64,000 bases of DNA, from positions 2,175,001 to 2,239,000 of the forward strand of contig NC_088305.1 of the NCBI RefSeq assembly GCF_032854445.1, written 5' to 3'. The notes under the pieces were generated by a model. The model had not been told where the DNA came from. It did not search any database and saw only the letters and a list, made by a program, of their open reading frames with translations. The translations under genes were made by a program, and so were the position numbers. The stretch comes from Liolophura sinensis (Eukaryota; Mollusca; Polyplacophora; Chitonida; Chitonidae). Below, piece after piece: positions 32,014 through 44,225 of this stretch; the stretch's first letter is position 1, and every line of letters begins with the position of its first letter.

Positions 32014-33940
32014 AGTGAAAAATGAGACACAGTTAGATCTAATCGTGTCCAAATCCTGTGACTCAAAGAATTGAAAATCTAATTACAAATCCAAACATTT
32101 ATAATTAGACATTACATTGTCCAAGTTCTAAGACAATTCTGACTATAGGAAATCTAAGTAAAAATCAATTTACATTTACATTTGGACAACAATATCAAAG
32201 GTCTAATTACAAATCCACACGGCTACAAAATTAGAGCTAACAAGTTTTGAGGCAATACTGAGAAAATATCGGAGCATAGCGAGACATTTACAAGTAGACC
32301 TAATGCGAGAAGACCTGTGAACAGTTATATTTACAGTTTGACATGTCATTGTCGAAGTTCTGAGAGAATTCTTGAGAACTGAAAATCTCAGGACAAATCC
32401 AGACATTTACAATAGAAGAGTTTCGAACCCTTTTATCGCTAAAGGTAAGAAAGTCATACTGCATCATATGATTTGTGAAAATGTTAGGCAAACTGTGTTT
32501 TAACTCGTGCTGAACGTGAATAAATGAGTCATAGACTGCGATTATCAAAAACTGCTGCTTCACTAATTGATCGGAGTTGAACATGTTCCACTTTTCCGCG
32601 ACTCTAAGCCTCTATATCGTCTCCATGCAGGTGCATGGATCTACGCTCGCTTACGCACACGTGATCACAGTTTGCCCACACAAGGACATTGGGATGCATA
32701 AGGCAACACTCCACAATTAATTACAAATGTAATCTCTTGCTACTATTAGATACATCTTCTTTCTTCTCCGTTTCGTTTTTTCCGCTTGTAAAGTGGTAAC
32801 ATTTTGTAGCAGAAGCTTCAAAGTTTCATTCTAGGTATAAATTTCTGTGTTTTTCAAAGAATGGCGGCAGATGCACTATAGACAAAAGAACTGAAAAGTC
32901 CTGTTTCACCGGCCTCTGTCTGGATGGGTTTGATCCCCTATAACCTGTTTGTCAATTTGTGAAAATCTTCAACGGTCAATTAACCCCTATCAGGAATTTG
33001 AGTGGAGTTGTCTCTGGGAACGATCGTTATCAGGCCAGGGGCATTCTGGGCTCGCAGATTTTAGGGACAGTCCTGTGAGACCAAAGATTAACATGCAAGT
33101 ATATGGGATATTAATTGTCGTGTGTGGCCATCACAGGTAAGAGGTCACGTGATAGTCACATTGCTACATCAGAGCTTACACTTTCCTGCGGTCGTAGTGC
33201 ACCTGTGCGCGCTGAAACAGAATCTGGTTAGACCGCTAGGCGACATAAACGTCACGCGCAGTTCAACTTTGTCTAATTGAAAGTAGTTGCTTAGGATCGC
33301 AAGCTGACCTACAAACGAATTTTTACTTTAACACAAAAAGTTGTCTTAAACTTTCGTGACAAAAAAAGAAAATTGAACATGGTAGCGTTTGATCTTAAAT
33401 CAAAGTTCAAGAACAATACCATAAGTTCAGACTTCATCAACATCTCCTTTCAGTCTTGAAACCTTTTACATTAAATCTGTAACCTGCATACTCGTGGTTT
33501 TCGCGAGATAAATTTGAATTTATCATGCTATACTCGGCGAGAAAGAATATGAAGTGAGAAAGAAAGACAGTGCAATGCATGAATGTTGGCCTTTAGTGTG
33601 AAGCACTGTATTATGTGGAGTCATATGTACCAGCAATAAATGCATCTTACAAGACATGGAATTCTGGGAAGTTAGACCAGACGTTGCCACGGATACGTTA
33701 CGATTCCCTCCTTTCCCCAACTGTTTACACGGACCTATAATAAAAGATTTCAAACAGAATTGAAGATAAACGTCATTAAATCTGCATTGAATAGTTGAAT
33801 ATTATTTGACGTCTGTTTACTATGAAATTAGAGAAACATTTAAGTAAAACATTATTCAAATAAACAATAAAATTAATTTAAAGGTATATATAATAATTAC
33901 GATGAAACAAACTTTAAATCAAAGTTAAATGACGTCAGTT
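32014..33940. other. intergenic, degenerate repeats, no gene seen
   Basis: 32080-32420 contains two diverged copies of a phrase like AATCCAAACATTTA, CATTGTCCAAGTTCT. Open frames in 32203-33753 have no family match. Confidence 0.5.
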
Positions 33941-33944
33941 GAGA

Positions 33945-34126
33945 CACTGGATACGTTTTGGCCACACAAGACCAAGGTAGATGTATATGAAGCAGCAAAA
34001 ATAGACATTATGAAGGAAAGCTAATGTGGGAATATCACTGGATACGTTTTGGCTACACAAGACAAAGGCAGATGTATATGAAGCAGCAAAAATAGACATT
34101 ATGAAGGAAAGCTAATGTGGGAATAT
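33945..34126. repeat. 91-bp direct duplication
   Basis: CACTGGATACGTTTTGG occurs at 33945 and 34036, and the full 91 bp is repeated with a few changes. Confidence 0.92.
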
Positions 34127-35879
34127 CACCTGACCAAGGCCATAACCTGATCGCAGACAGGAAGGCGTAAGGCAGAGTGGAGAGCAAGACCAAAACACTG
34201 TTGCTAAGGGAGATTCGGTCTACAGCGTGTTTGATTGGCTGAAACAGATGAAGTATTAAAGTACTGCCCGATCCTAACGATATACTCTACGCGTATAATC
34301 CGCCCATCCTAAACGCATCTTGATCGGATGTGGGGCGGATCCTAGGTGGGTCATACGGCCATGATGAGAGGCCCATGCGCTCATGGTGTTGGCCCGAGCG
34401 ATCATGATGTAGGCATCATCCTGATCGCATCTTACGCAGATCTTTGGTCGAACAGTACATGCAGTCTCGTTTAGACCGTTTTACCGCACTTTAGCCTTTG
34501 CCCAAACGCCAGGTGCAAACTTGACACGATGTATCTTCAGTTTGTATACCTGGTAAGGCAGACGTGGTGACGAGAAAAGTATCAGTGAATGGTCTATTAT
34601 TTGCCCAACTCTCACTCATTTAAGCCAGTAAAAAGATAAGTTAGCCCAACGCATGCCTGTCACGTTTCTCACAGAAGTTTATTAGCGTCAGTGGAAGTCT
34701 AGCCTAAAGTTGTAAGCGCGTTCCAGGACAACCGATGACGTAAGTTCTCACCAAAAGCTGTACTAATATGACAAATTAGCCATTCTTGGTGCCTGAATTA
34801 TCATGTATAATTTCTGTTATAACTATACACTATATTCAGCACCTAATAGCGAATAATTGCTAAAATAGTCAAAACTCGATCTGTCTATTATTATGATTAT
34901 GTGCGAATAAGGAACCACGCCCGGAACGATGCCGTTTGTGAATGCTCTATAACAAGGTTGGTGTCGATCAACGTGACATTTGTTGTAAGTTAGATGAGTT
35001 AATGGATAAATGTTTGTGTGCGTCACAAAACCATAGACTGATGGTGATGGTCAAAGCCTACGCCCATTTTACGCTGATGGTACGCTCATCTTGGCTGTAT
35101 GATCGGCGTGTGATGTGAACATCTTCCTGTAATATTACGCCATTCCTACGCGGACGATCTGACCCACATCCGTGCCAGATACATCGTTGGGGTAGAGCAG
35201 TACTGTATGCACAACGCAAAACAAGAAGAAAAACAAATTTATAATTAAATGGCAACTTCCAGAAGGAAAAATTCATATAAAATACATCACTCAAAGACAG
35301 CCACAACACGTTGTCGCATTAACAGGAAAACTTTCTATTCTGTAATCATTCTTGATGACTATAATCTCAGGTACACTCAAAAAATTAATCTGTAAAATTT
35401 AACAGAAAGTCTGTTTTCTGAGTTACCAGAATGTATTCTGTTATTACAGCATAACAATGTATCATATTCAATATAATATTCTGTTAATAGAGTCGTTATG
35501 TTGAATTAATGGAATATTTGTGTTATATTTAAAAGAATAATCTGACGCAATAACAGAATTTTTGTGTCGAAACAGAACAGTATACCAGCCGTAAACCAAT
35601 AACAACGTTCCAGGTGTCTTCTAGATGACTGAGTGAAATCGGTAACCAAATCATGTACCATGCTAGAGTATCAGTTGTCGATAACACAATATGCATCTCA
35701 GTTGCATTTTGATTGCAACTGTTCAGATACCCAACGTGGCGATCTAATTCAACAGGGTGCACACACAGCCCTAGTCCCGGGTTTAGCGGAATTAGACACA
35801 GTCATGAAGCAGAGCGCCAGAGATTCTGGACGCTCTGTCCATATTTACTTACAAGAGAATTATACTCATTGTAAAATTT
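34127..35879. other. intergenic, possible eroded transposon
   Basis: 34290-34450 and, inverted, 35040-35180 share loose similarity (ATCTTGATCGGATGTGG-like text). They could be the ends of a decayed inverted-repeat element. No coding sequence recognised. Confidence 0.3.
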
Positions 35880-36175
35880 AAGAAACTTGGATTGAAGTTT
35901 TTGCAGTAATAACTAGTGGATTAAAATCGTCAAACAACATGCAGGATCTGACAAATGCTATAAGGCGAGATGTGTACATGCCATATGCAGGGCCTCTTCT
36001 CATAGCGTCTGCGGGAGAGGAAACCGCTTTGGTCTTTGTACAAATATAGTCCAGATATGATGTACCATCTGGCGAGTCTGTGGTTTCCTTTAAATCCGGC
36101 GAAGGTGGGTAAATATCTTTCACAGCCTTTGCTATATATGGATCGTTTAAATAATACATTATGCACTCAGATAAC
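35880..36175 (-). pseudogene. reverse-transcriptase element fragment, frameshifted
   Basis: The minus strand reads KDIYPPSPDLKETTDSPDGT, then in another frame a LYLYKDQSGFLSRR-like piece, then back to PAYGMYTSRLIAFVRSC and FDDFN. This succession (IYP-ELxLxxTTES, SYLDL, PxYGVYxSQLVR-ARxC, DF) is typical of the region after the RT domain in a retroelement group widespread in lophotrochozoans. The frame changes show that it is dead. Confidence 0.65.
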
Positions 36176-36361
36176 TGATTATTTTTTTCAGAGTATATCA
36201 CAAATGAGAAACAAATGATAGACTGTTTACCCTGTCACCTGAATGAGGTTGATTGCAATGCAGCTGTGGTTGTGGCTGACGGATAAAACCCAGATTAACC
36301 TAATTTGTTTAATGTACAGAGCACACAACTTCTCAGATCGTCATTATTTTACTGGACCTAC

Positions 36362-36877
36362 CTGGATCAGATTAAACGATCTTTTCCAGATCCAGCTTGT
36401 TCCGTCTTTAAATCCAACCAGGTAACGGTATATTATCCTCGATCCCTCATCCCCTCCTAGCCAGTCCTTGTTCCAGGGTGCAACGCTTTCCCCCAGGATG
36501 TGTGGGTGGGGGAGGAGCGAAGTGATCCACTCCAGGATCACGGAAAACCTTGTGCCTTTGTCTTCCGAGGAGTTTCCTTTAGGGAAAATCAAACCGAACC
36601 ATCTTCTGTCAGAATACGTCGGGAGATCTGGGCTGGTTTCAGTTTTCCACGCATCGGAAGATACGAACGACAACCCAGTCCAGCGCTGGACAATAGACGG
36701 GGCTTGTCCTTCTCGGATAGGAGATTCAGCAACATTCGGTGTCCGACTGGATCTGACGACGAGAAAGCGGCGAGAGAATCCCCATCCTGTCATCACTCCA
36801 ACCGTACACAGCAAAGTACCCAGAGCTACTCTGTGCAACATGTCCTCGTCACTTTCACCAGCATCAACAGTGTCAAA
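36362..36877 (-). CDS. orphan exon, family not recognised
   Basis: The minus-strand frame is open from a possible acceptor (TTTTGTAG|TTTGAC at 36877) through ATG 36841 to an excellent donor, ATCCAG|GTAGGT, at 36362/36361. It would encode about 172 residues, with a hydrophobic segment HRVALGTLLCTVGVMTGWG and a tryptophan-rich end (GTSWIWKRSFNLIQ). I recognise no domain. Partner exons are not evident. Because other frames are also open on both strands, this could be chance or an exon of the gene downstream. Confidence 0.42.
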
Positions 36878-36971
36878 CTACAAAACTGAATAAGTATCTA
36901 TCCTGATCTACACTTGGTGGTAGCGACGTCGGCCATGTAAATATGTTTGCGTATCATGTATCCGTCAATTA

Positions 36972-36995
36972 TGACGTCATTAATGGGTGACGTCA
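36972..36995. promoter_or_regulatory. paired CRE-type TGACGTCA sites
   Basis: Two perfect TGACGTCA palindromes, at 36972-36979 and 36988-36995, are 16 bp apart start to start. A near-match, TGATGTCA, follows at 37038. They lie about 100 bp upstream of the orphan minus-strand exon, where a bZIP-regulated promoter would be placed. Confidence 0.45.
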
Positions 36996-37039
36996 TGCGC
37001 TAAAAACGAGGATTTTGTGTACATGACGGTCAATTATGA

Positions 37040-39950
37040 TGTCATTAATTGATGACGTGGTCTATCATTTTATCAATATTCAGTAACGTCACTGACGGCG
37101 AGGTACCCGTCTCACAAGGCGTACGTAGCCTGCTTGCCAACTCCATTGTAGCTACGATCTCTTGCAAGCAGATAACCGTGTAAGATACATGCGCGTAACG
37201 CATGGGGCGCTTTGTGAAATGGGTCACAGTTTTGTAGCCTTTGGCCTTGGATCTAAAAGTAAAAATGCATATTGAGGTTTCACCCCACAGGTAGACTAGA
37301 GTTTGTCTAGTAATTAATATAAGTGAGGTATTGCAATAATGCTAAGATTTTAATAATGACAAGCTGGGGCTAATGTAACATTAGTTCCAGTGACAAGTCA
37401 CATAGCCTGTATTACAGCAAGATTTCCTTTAACTTTAGCGACAGAAATTGCGCGATCAGATTAAAAACAGAGAAAATTCATTTGAAATAGCCGAAATTTC
37501 ACGATCAGTGTTCGGTATAGTGTATTTAAAACATCCCTTTCAGCACAGCCACTGGACTCTAGAATAATCGTTGGCAGGGCTGCAGCTTTACGTCAGGTGT
37601 TATGCAGGAACCTGATGGGGAAGGGAGGGCGGGGGTCGTTTCACCAAAGGTCTCTCCGGAATTCCTTAACTCCATTTAGCTCATGGCGTTGATGTACGTG
37701 AAATATTCTGGAATATCGCGTCAAAAAATGGCATTTTCAGAGGGAAATATACCATCAAATATTAAATGGTACCGGTACAGAAACTTTTTTTAGTAAAACA
37801 TCGTCCTATATAACTTCCAAACAAACTTGAAACACTTTCCTAAGACTTTTCCAAGAACTCTCAGAATCATGCTTAAGGAAATATGACGTCACGTTTTTCG
37901 GGTTAGAGGGCGTGTTGATCATTCATCTTGCGATATATCACGCAAAAGGTAGTACAGGCCTATTTAGACTCAAAGCAGAACCCTTGCGCTGAACATTCCA
38001 AACAGCACATAAATGCTCCCAAGCTCTCTGAATAGATTCCGATCGTTACGATGTCAAAAACGGAAGAAACACGGTATAAATGAGTGATCAAACATCAGCA
38101 AATCTACCCCACTACGAGTAGAGCCACCCTTGACCTTGTGACGTCACACCTTGTGAGATCACATTTGCTATACTTTTGCAACTTATTTCGATATTATTTC
38201 ATGCCCAAGAGTGTCTTTGCGACTGCAGTGACACAAATTTTTTCTGTAAAGTTACATACATGGCCTAAGAATGCTACAGACTGAGAAAATATGTATCAGA
38301 TATCTCATCGTAAACACCCTTTGATTTCCACTCCCGGAATGCAGAAGTTGTTTAGTTACTTCGTTTGTTTGAAACAGCAGATTGTGACACGAACTGTAGG
38401 GAACACGAACTGTCATTGCCCAAGAACCGCCACGAGGCCACGGGGCGGCCCTCCAGCTCTCAATTCACGCTTCACTTACAGGCCGCTGTGCGCGCGTGAT
38501 GCCCCAAGCATGCCGTACTTTGAATTTTCCCGTAACGGGAACTTTAACAAAATTTTGATTTTGATCTATGTGTTATCAATCGCTGTTTCTATTCAATATA
38601 ATTCAAGCTTTATTTATTTTTTCCCGAGATACTTTTTTTAAAACATAAAAGATTAGCTCGATTGTTACTTTCACCGGTGTTGAGCGACAGACTTCTCGTC
38701 ACGGCAACTCTGAACCGTGACTACTAAGGTCACAAGTTCGAATCTAACTATCATCAATTCAACAGCAGTTTTATGTCAGGGCTTTGTCATACGCGAACAA
38801 ATGTGTATGACCATCGTCGTATGAGAGGGAACTCTTTTAGTCTTGCGTTAATACCCACAAAAGAAGCTAAATACAAAAATTATTTTTTTATTTATTTTTT
38901 TTTTTTACATTTTTTTTACATTCAGTTACATTTGACTTCTAACTAAATCTCGTCGGCCTTTATTTTCCGAAAATTGTCAAATAGGAGAAATATATGGGGA
39001 AATTAGTCACTGGTCTAAATTGTCCGCCTATCAAAAAAGACAATCTTCGGCCATATTTCTAAATATAGCGACTTGAGTGAGTGGATGGTTGAAGGGAAAC
39101 CCGGAATAAAACTGCACTTTCGATTGTCCACTCAAAGTCATATACATGTCAGAATAGACATCTGGAAATCTCAACTTTATGTAGATGACGTCTAAAAAAC
39201 AGCACCATTGTTTCGACGTCGGTTATACCGCGGATTTTTGACAAAAAATCCACATTTGCTAATCAAGATATTTGTTTTTATCACGAAGAGCCTCCAGTTA
39301 CTACCGCACATTAAATATCAGAGTCGTATACCTGCATAAACTAGGATTCTGCTGACGGACTAAGCATCCCCCGAAGACTGCTCCTTTTGCTTTGTTTTAA
39401 AATGATTGTGGTGTTAAACATGATGACAACACAGCATTTTGAATATTTCTAAACCAGTGACGTCTAATAAATTGCAGATAACATCACTGCATTTTTTTTA
39501 CCTCATTCTGCTTAAGCCATGGTGCTAGGGGCGTTTAATTTGCTGCTATTTTTGCATTTAAAGTGACAATGGGCCGTATTTCACCGTTACGTTTGACAAT
39601 TTGCCAGCTATCACGCTGTCGTCGCTGCTCTGTTTTTTCTCTCTAGGCTGTAGGTCTTAATATATTGTACTATTTATAGCCTCAAAATGATTCAAAACTT
39701 TGAAGAAGTTAAAATGCAATGCAGCATTTAAGGAACTTCATTACCGACCTTGAACGGTAACATGTGCAAAAAAGAGGCTGGTGTCTCGTGAAAGAAAATT
39801 ATTTGGGGTATTCCAAAATAATAGCAAATATCTGACTGGATTTGAGATCACTGATTTTTACCAATAATCTCCCCTATAGCCTCTTCACACCAACCCAGTA
39901 AAAATAAACAACTGCCTTCTTTCATTATTATCGACGATATATTTTAAACA
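37040..39950. other. intergenic, no gene seen
   Basis: Contains SINE-like remnants (about 38690-38860) and the dispersed GGCCGTATTTCACCGTTACG piece near 39570 shared with 28360 and 28548. No recognisable exon. Confidence 0.5.
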
Positions 39951-40027
39951 GATCGTTGCACTGCAGCTTTTTTATAATATGCATTTTTTGGCAATGTTAC
40001 CTGCTAATAAAAACTATTATTGATAAA

Positions 40028-40275
40028 CTGATTTATTTATTTGATTGGTGCTTTACGCTGCAATCAAGAATATTTTATTTATACGACGTCGGCCAGTATC
40101 ATGGTGGGAGGAAAGTGGGCAGACCGTCTCACGTACAGCCGGGGAGGAAGCCAGCATGAGTTGTCAATATAGCCATAAAGTGCAATGTTATATACGACGT
40201 CGGTCAGTATCATGGTGGGAGGAAAGCGGGCAGACCTTCTCACGTACAGCCGGGGAGGAAGCCAGCATGAGCTGA
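40028..40275 (-). mobile_element. SINE family A with internally duplicated body
   Basis: Reverse copy whose segment TATACGACGTCGGCCAGTAT to AGGAAGCCAGCATGAG occurs twice (about 40080-40160 and 40190-40270), separated by AATATAGCCATAAAGTGCAA. That phrase recurs again at 40408. Confidence 0.82.
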
Positions 40276-41217
40276 CTTTGTGAAATGACATTAAATGACA
40301 TGTTTTCTTTGCACCATACGTGTTGATAGATTTATATTGTTAAGATATGTGTACATTCACTTGTTGTTTCAAGAAATCAACAATCCATTTTCCCTTCCGT
40401 CGTTAATATAGCCATAAAGTGCAATGTTATAAAAGAACTAAAACAACGTTGACCTGAACCAAGGAAACTGGCCTTGAACGCTTACAATAAAGGAAACCAG
40501 AATATTCTAAATACGCGAGTAAAGACGAATGCTTTGGACGACTGAGATTTTTGATTTAACAAGCATACTGGAATTATTGTTTTCGCAAAACATATCAGTT
40601 TAAACCATCTGAATCATGCTATGTCAATGGCTAAACCCATACATAAGAAGGCAAATCGGCAAATAGTTTCTTTGCAAATGAACTAAACATTGCCAAACTC
40701 AACCTTTTGGTCTGTAACTTGTCATCAATACCATACACAATGCAACAAATTACATGTCAATGCAACAAATCGTTTTTTAAAACTGTTAATGTTCACAACA
40801 CGCCAAAAACCGCCATAATTTTGGCCGAAAACACTTTAGCAAGTTTCAGTTCAGTACGAAGAAGTCTCCTATCTTACTTAGGACTCTGATGACAATAACC
40901 AGTTGACGACGATCGAATGACCGTTTGCGCAGTCTAACGTGTGCTGTATGACAGCATATCTTGGATCAGTATGCGGTGCATATGTGAGTGGGAATGTTCG
41001 CCAGTTATTTGTCACAGGCTGGTGGTTTATACCGGACACTCCAGTTTCCTCCTTCTGTAAAACTGACCACCATCGTAAAGTGAAAAAAAGCGTGGCGCTA
41101 AACATCAATCAAATAAGTAAAGATATAAATAAGAAGGGCCTTTTTGAATAAAAAAACAACTGACGGCCTGACAAACGAGGTGTAAACCAACAGACCAAAC
41201 CAACTATCGGTAGAGCA
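40276..41217. other. intergenic with an old SINE-like element
   Basis: 40940-41120 ends in GTGGCGCTAAACATCAATCA, the tail style of another SINE. No gene. Confidence 0.5.
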
Positions 41218-41715
41218 TTAATTGGAAGCAGTAATGAAAACGGAGACGTCTTTTGGATCGTACGATGTCATATGACGAACAATATCAACTATGAAAGGTT
41301 CCCTGCTTATGAAACTCTTTCCTTTGTTTGACAGCTGCTGGAAAACTCGGTCCAGGGTGTTCTCGCTGGTTTCACCTACTGCTCCGTAAAACACCTTTAG
41401 TTCCTCAAAGGATATCTCTCCATCTCCGTTCAGATCCAAACTGTCAAATAGGTCACTAGACCAGGCGCGAATCATTTGCACATAGTTCGGCATGTCTTGG
41501 CTCAACTCGGCACAAGTCGCAACAAATCGGTCCTCATCGACTTTTACCGAAGGATCGGGCTGAAGATACTTCATCCACTTTAGCCACTCCTGCTGGGTTT
41601 TTGCTGCTTTTTCCACTGAAGCTCCAGTTTTTGTGGATATGTGATGAGCGATTAGTTCCAAATCCTCCTGGGTAAGCAGACCATCTTTGCTAACATCAAA
41701 GAATCGAAATGCTAG
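41218..41715 (-). CDS. EF-hand protein, sarcoplasmic calcium-binding-protein/calexcitin-like, last exon
   Basis: The minus-strand exon starts after CCTAG (41715) or CTAG (41711), and its frame runs about 165 residues to a stop at 41220-41218. It has a first EF loop DVSKDGLLTQED, a degenerate middle site (PDPSVKVDEDRF) and a canonical loop DLNGDGEISFEE. The helices WLKWMKYLQP and VQMIRAWSSDLFDSLD fit the SCP/calexcitin fold, a cytosolic Ca2+ buffer or sensor abundant in invertebrate muscle and nerve. Those proteins are about 180-190 residues, so only a short N-terminal exon is missing. I could not find it within the window. Confidence 0.8.
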   Translation of the reverse strand, partial: LAFRFFDVSKDGLLTQEDLELIAHHISTKTGASVEKAAKTQQEWLKWMKYLQPDPSVKVDEDRFVATCAELSQDMPNYVQMIRAWSSDLFDSLDLNGDGEISFEELKVFYGAVGETSENTLDRVFQQLSNKGKSFISREPFIVDIVRHMTSYDPKDVSVFITASN

Positions 41716-41728
41716 CTAGGGTGAGAAT

Positions 41729-41770
41729 CGTTGCCGAGTTGTTAAAGTGCTTGCCTTTCAATTACTACAG
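41729..41770 (+). mobile_element. fragment of tRNA-headed SINE family B
   Basis: TTGCCGAGTTGTTAAAGTGC then CTTGCCTTTCAATTACTA matches the head seen in reverse at 44160-44220. Confidence 0.5.
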
Positions 41771-41926
41771 GTCAAATGAGGCGTTTAAGGTTTGTTTTAC
41801 AAAAGACTAACTAATATGCAAGATGGCTTTCTGCTTTTCAGAATAACGGCGTGAGTCTTCTCATCAAGGAAAACGCCGCCATCAGATGGCCTAAAATGGT
41901 AAAAGCGGCGTTATACCCAAGGAAAT

Positions 41927-41931
<5 letters not shown>

Positions 41932-42017
<86 letters not shown>
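41932..42017. repeat. (AC)n microsatellite, about 43 repeats
   Basis: Uninterrupted dinucleotide run. Predicted poly-CV frames across it are artefacts. Confidence 0.98.
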
Positions 42018-42021
<4 letters not shown>

Positions 42022-42204
42022 TGAAGGCGGATGTGCACTCTTGGAGAGAGTCGGAATCACTTATGTCTAACTGACACCTCCTGACTGTAGATATAATTTT
42101 CATCTGCCTTGGTTTCTCGAGATTTTTATTAATGATATCTCACGGGTCATCCAAGATCAGGTTAAGAATTTCTATAGTTTGCAGATTAAGGGAGTGCCGG
42201 GTCT

Positions 42205-42365
42205 ACAGATTTAGAGACTGATGGGATTACAAATTTAGAGACTGATGGGATTACAAATTTAGAGGTTGATGGGATTACAGATTTAGAGACTGATGGGATT
42301 GCAGATTTAGAGACTGATGGGATCGCAAATTTAGAGACTGCTGGGATTGCAGATCTAAATGTAGG
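42205..42365. repeat. 24-bp minisatellite, about 7 units
   Basis: The unit is GGGATTACAAATTTAGAGAC then TGAT. Its multiple-of-three length keeps the minus frame open (IPSVSKFV repeats). Confidence 0.92.
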
Positions 42366-42754
42366 CCCTGCCATATCTTTGGGTCTTTGTATCATAGCTC
42401 TGTTTTGTTACATGTTAAAGATAATACTTTTACAGGGTAAAAGAAATGATTCAAGTGAGAATATATTATTTAATTATGTACTTATTTGCTTCTTATTACG
42501 TGAGTCCCTCAGAACTGTGAAGTGTGTAACATCTCTGAATTTACAGTATTTTTATCTGGAGTAGAGTTAATGGGTAATGTGTGAGTTTTTCTTTGTTTTT
42601 ACTGCTTTGCATGGCCTGAATCATCCACTGTACACGTTTCTAGGTTGCGTGTTTTTTTGCTTGAAATCATTTTCTTCTTGATGTTTTACTGAGTAATGTT
42701 TTGTTCTGTTACTTTTGTTTGTATGTCTGCCAACTATTTTTATAGTATTCTCAA
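42366..42754. other. intergenic, no gene seen
   Basis: AT-rich, nothing recognised. Confidence 0.55.
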
Positions 42755-43070
42755 TGAAGTTGTTCGAAGTCGGGAGACGTGGGATCAAACCCGGAACGGG
42801 TCATATCAAAGATTTTAAAAGTGGTACTTGTTGTTGCCCCTCGTGGCGTTCAGCACTGGTCCGGTGTCAGTATAATGTGACTGAGTGTGGTGTCATTTCT
42901 GCTGTCTTCGGCATAATACTTTAGTGGAGGCAGCACTTTGGCGTACTCACCCTGACACAAGAAGACACAGTATATATACACACATCTAATGACTCCTTAT
43001 CATATTACCGAAAAATTGTTAAGTAAGACGTAAAACCTCAAGCATACATACATACGTACACTGGCGTTGT
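42755..43070 (+). mobile_element. SINE family C, best copy in the window
   Basis: Starts with a tRNA-like B-box segment (GTGGGATCAAACCCGG). The body has GGTGTCAGTATAATGTGACT, GAGTGTGGTGTCAT and TGTCTTCGGCATAATA, and the tail AAGTAAGACGTAAAACCTCA. The core at 42863-42896 matches the 38-bp satellite unit of 55190-56890 at about 31 of 34 bases. Confidence 0.7.
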
Positions 43071-44035
43071 AGTCTTATTTTGGAGTGAATCATTCTAATG
43101 AAGGAAACATTGGCGTTTTTTTTTTATTTTGCTGTTTGTCTTGATTGTTGTTTCAAGTGAAAGGAAGCACCTGACCAATGTTTGTGCCCACTGATAGACT
43201 ACCATTCAAAGTATCTTAAACCGGCATTAAATATATTTTAAGATTTTTTCAACACAATAAAAGTTTAGTGAAACTTCGCCTTGGCACAACCTCAGGACGT
43301 CTCCAATATTAAGAACAAGGTGACGTCACGTTCACTCTAGCTCTCTAGCGTTGAAGGTATTTTCCGTATAATAGTCTAAGCAGTTTAAGCCTTGTCTGGT
43401 GAGATGCCGTCTTCTCATTCCCATAAACCTTCGGCACCCCTAATGAGTGTTGCACTGACTGTGACATTTGTTTTTTAGAAACTGCTGACTAAATGCTAAA
43501 CTGAGCGACAAAAATGTATTTGGGGGAGATGAATGCGGTTTTGGCGGAGACGGTATGCTACTGCCTGAAAATAATTTGTGATACCATCGTTGAATATTGC
43601 ACATGCATCATGTAAATCGACTGATTTTACGTCTGTGGTGGTCCGTCAATGATACAAACCTGTCCCACAACACTTTGTATGATGACCCTTTGGCTACTCA
43701 AAACTAAATCGGTGTAAACGATCCTAAAATGGTGTCTTATTCAGTAGTTCTGTGTTATCATATATCATTTCATGGAGTAAACGGACAAAGGAGGCTACGT
43801 CACAGCTTAGGTCGTGCAATCTAATAGCAACGTGTGTGACTGGATAAAATTATCAGGATGGTGATTCACCCCAGCCATTTGTGCAGTATTGTCATATTGT
43901 TCTACGTGTTATTTGGTGAAATCTCATTAAAATAATAAAGTATGATACTTTTTAGAAACCTTGAGTATCATGATTTCGACTGAAATATGTTTTGGCCAGG
44001 TACTGTTTTGTCCTTTAACGCCATAATCAAGAATT
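43071..44035. other. intergenic, no gene seen
   Basis: No exon or repeat family recognised. Confidence 0.55.
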
Positions 44036-44225
44036 TTTCTCTCAGACGAAGGCTGTCAGTGTAGGGGTTCAGGAAACCAGAGTGCCCGGGTAATCCAAAG
44101 ACGTGGATATAACCACGCAGATATAAGTTAAGTGGTCAATTTTCTGCCTAAGACCGGCTTTGAACCCACACCTAGCCCTAGTGACTGAAAGACAAGCACC
44201 TTTAACGACCTAGAGATAGAGATTA
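44036..44225 (-). mobile_element. SINE family B, reverse copy
   Basis: Ends in a tRNA-like head read on the minus strand (AGGTCGTTAAAGGTGCTTGT, CACTAGGGCTAGGTGTGGGT). The body includes GAGTGCCCGGGTAATCC. Confidence 0.6.

Noticed and set aside
34290-35180. Possible 900-bp inverted-repeat transposon
   Set aside because: Similarity between the two ends is too loose by eye to call. It was kept only as a note within the intergenic entry.
36468-36893. + strand frame of 141 codons antisense to the orphan exon
   Set aside because: No matching splice sites or composition. The minus-strand frame has a far better donor and acceptor.
41838-42103. Minus-strand frames with poly-CV tracts
   Set aside because: Translation of an (AC)n microsatellite.
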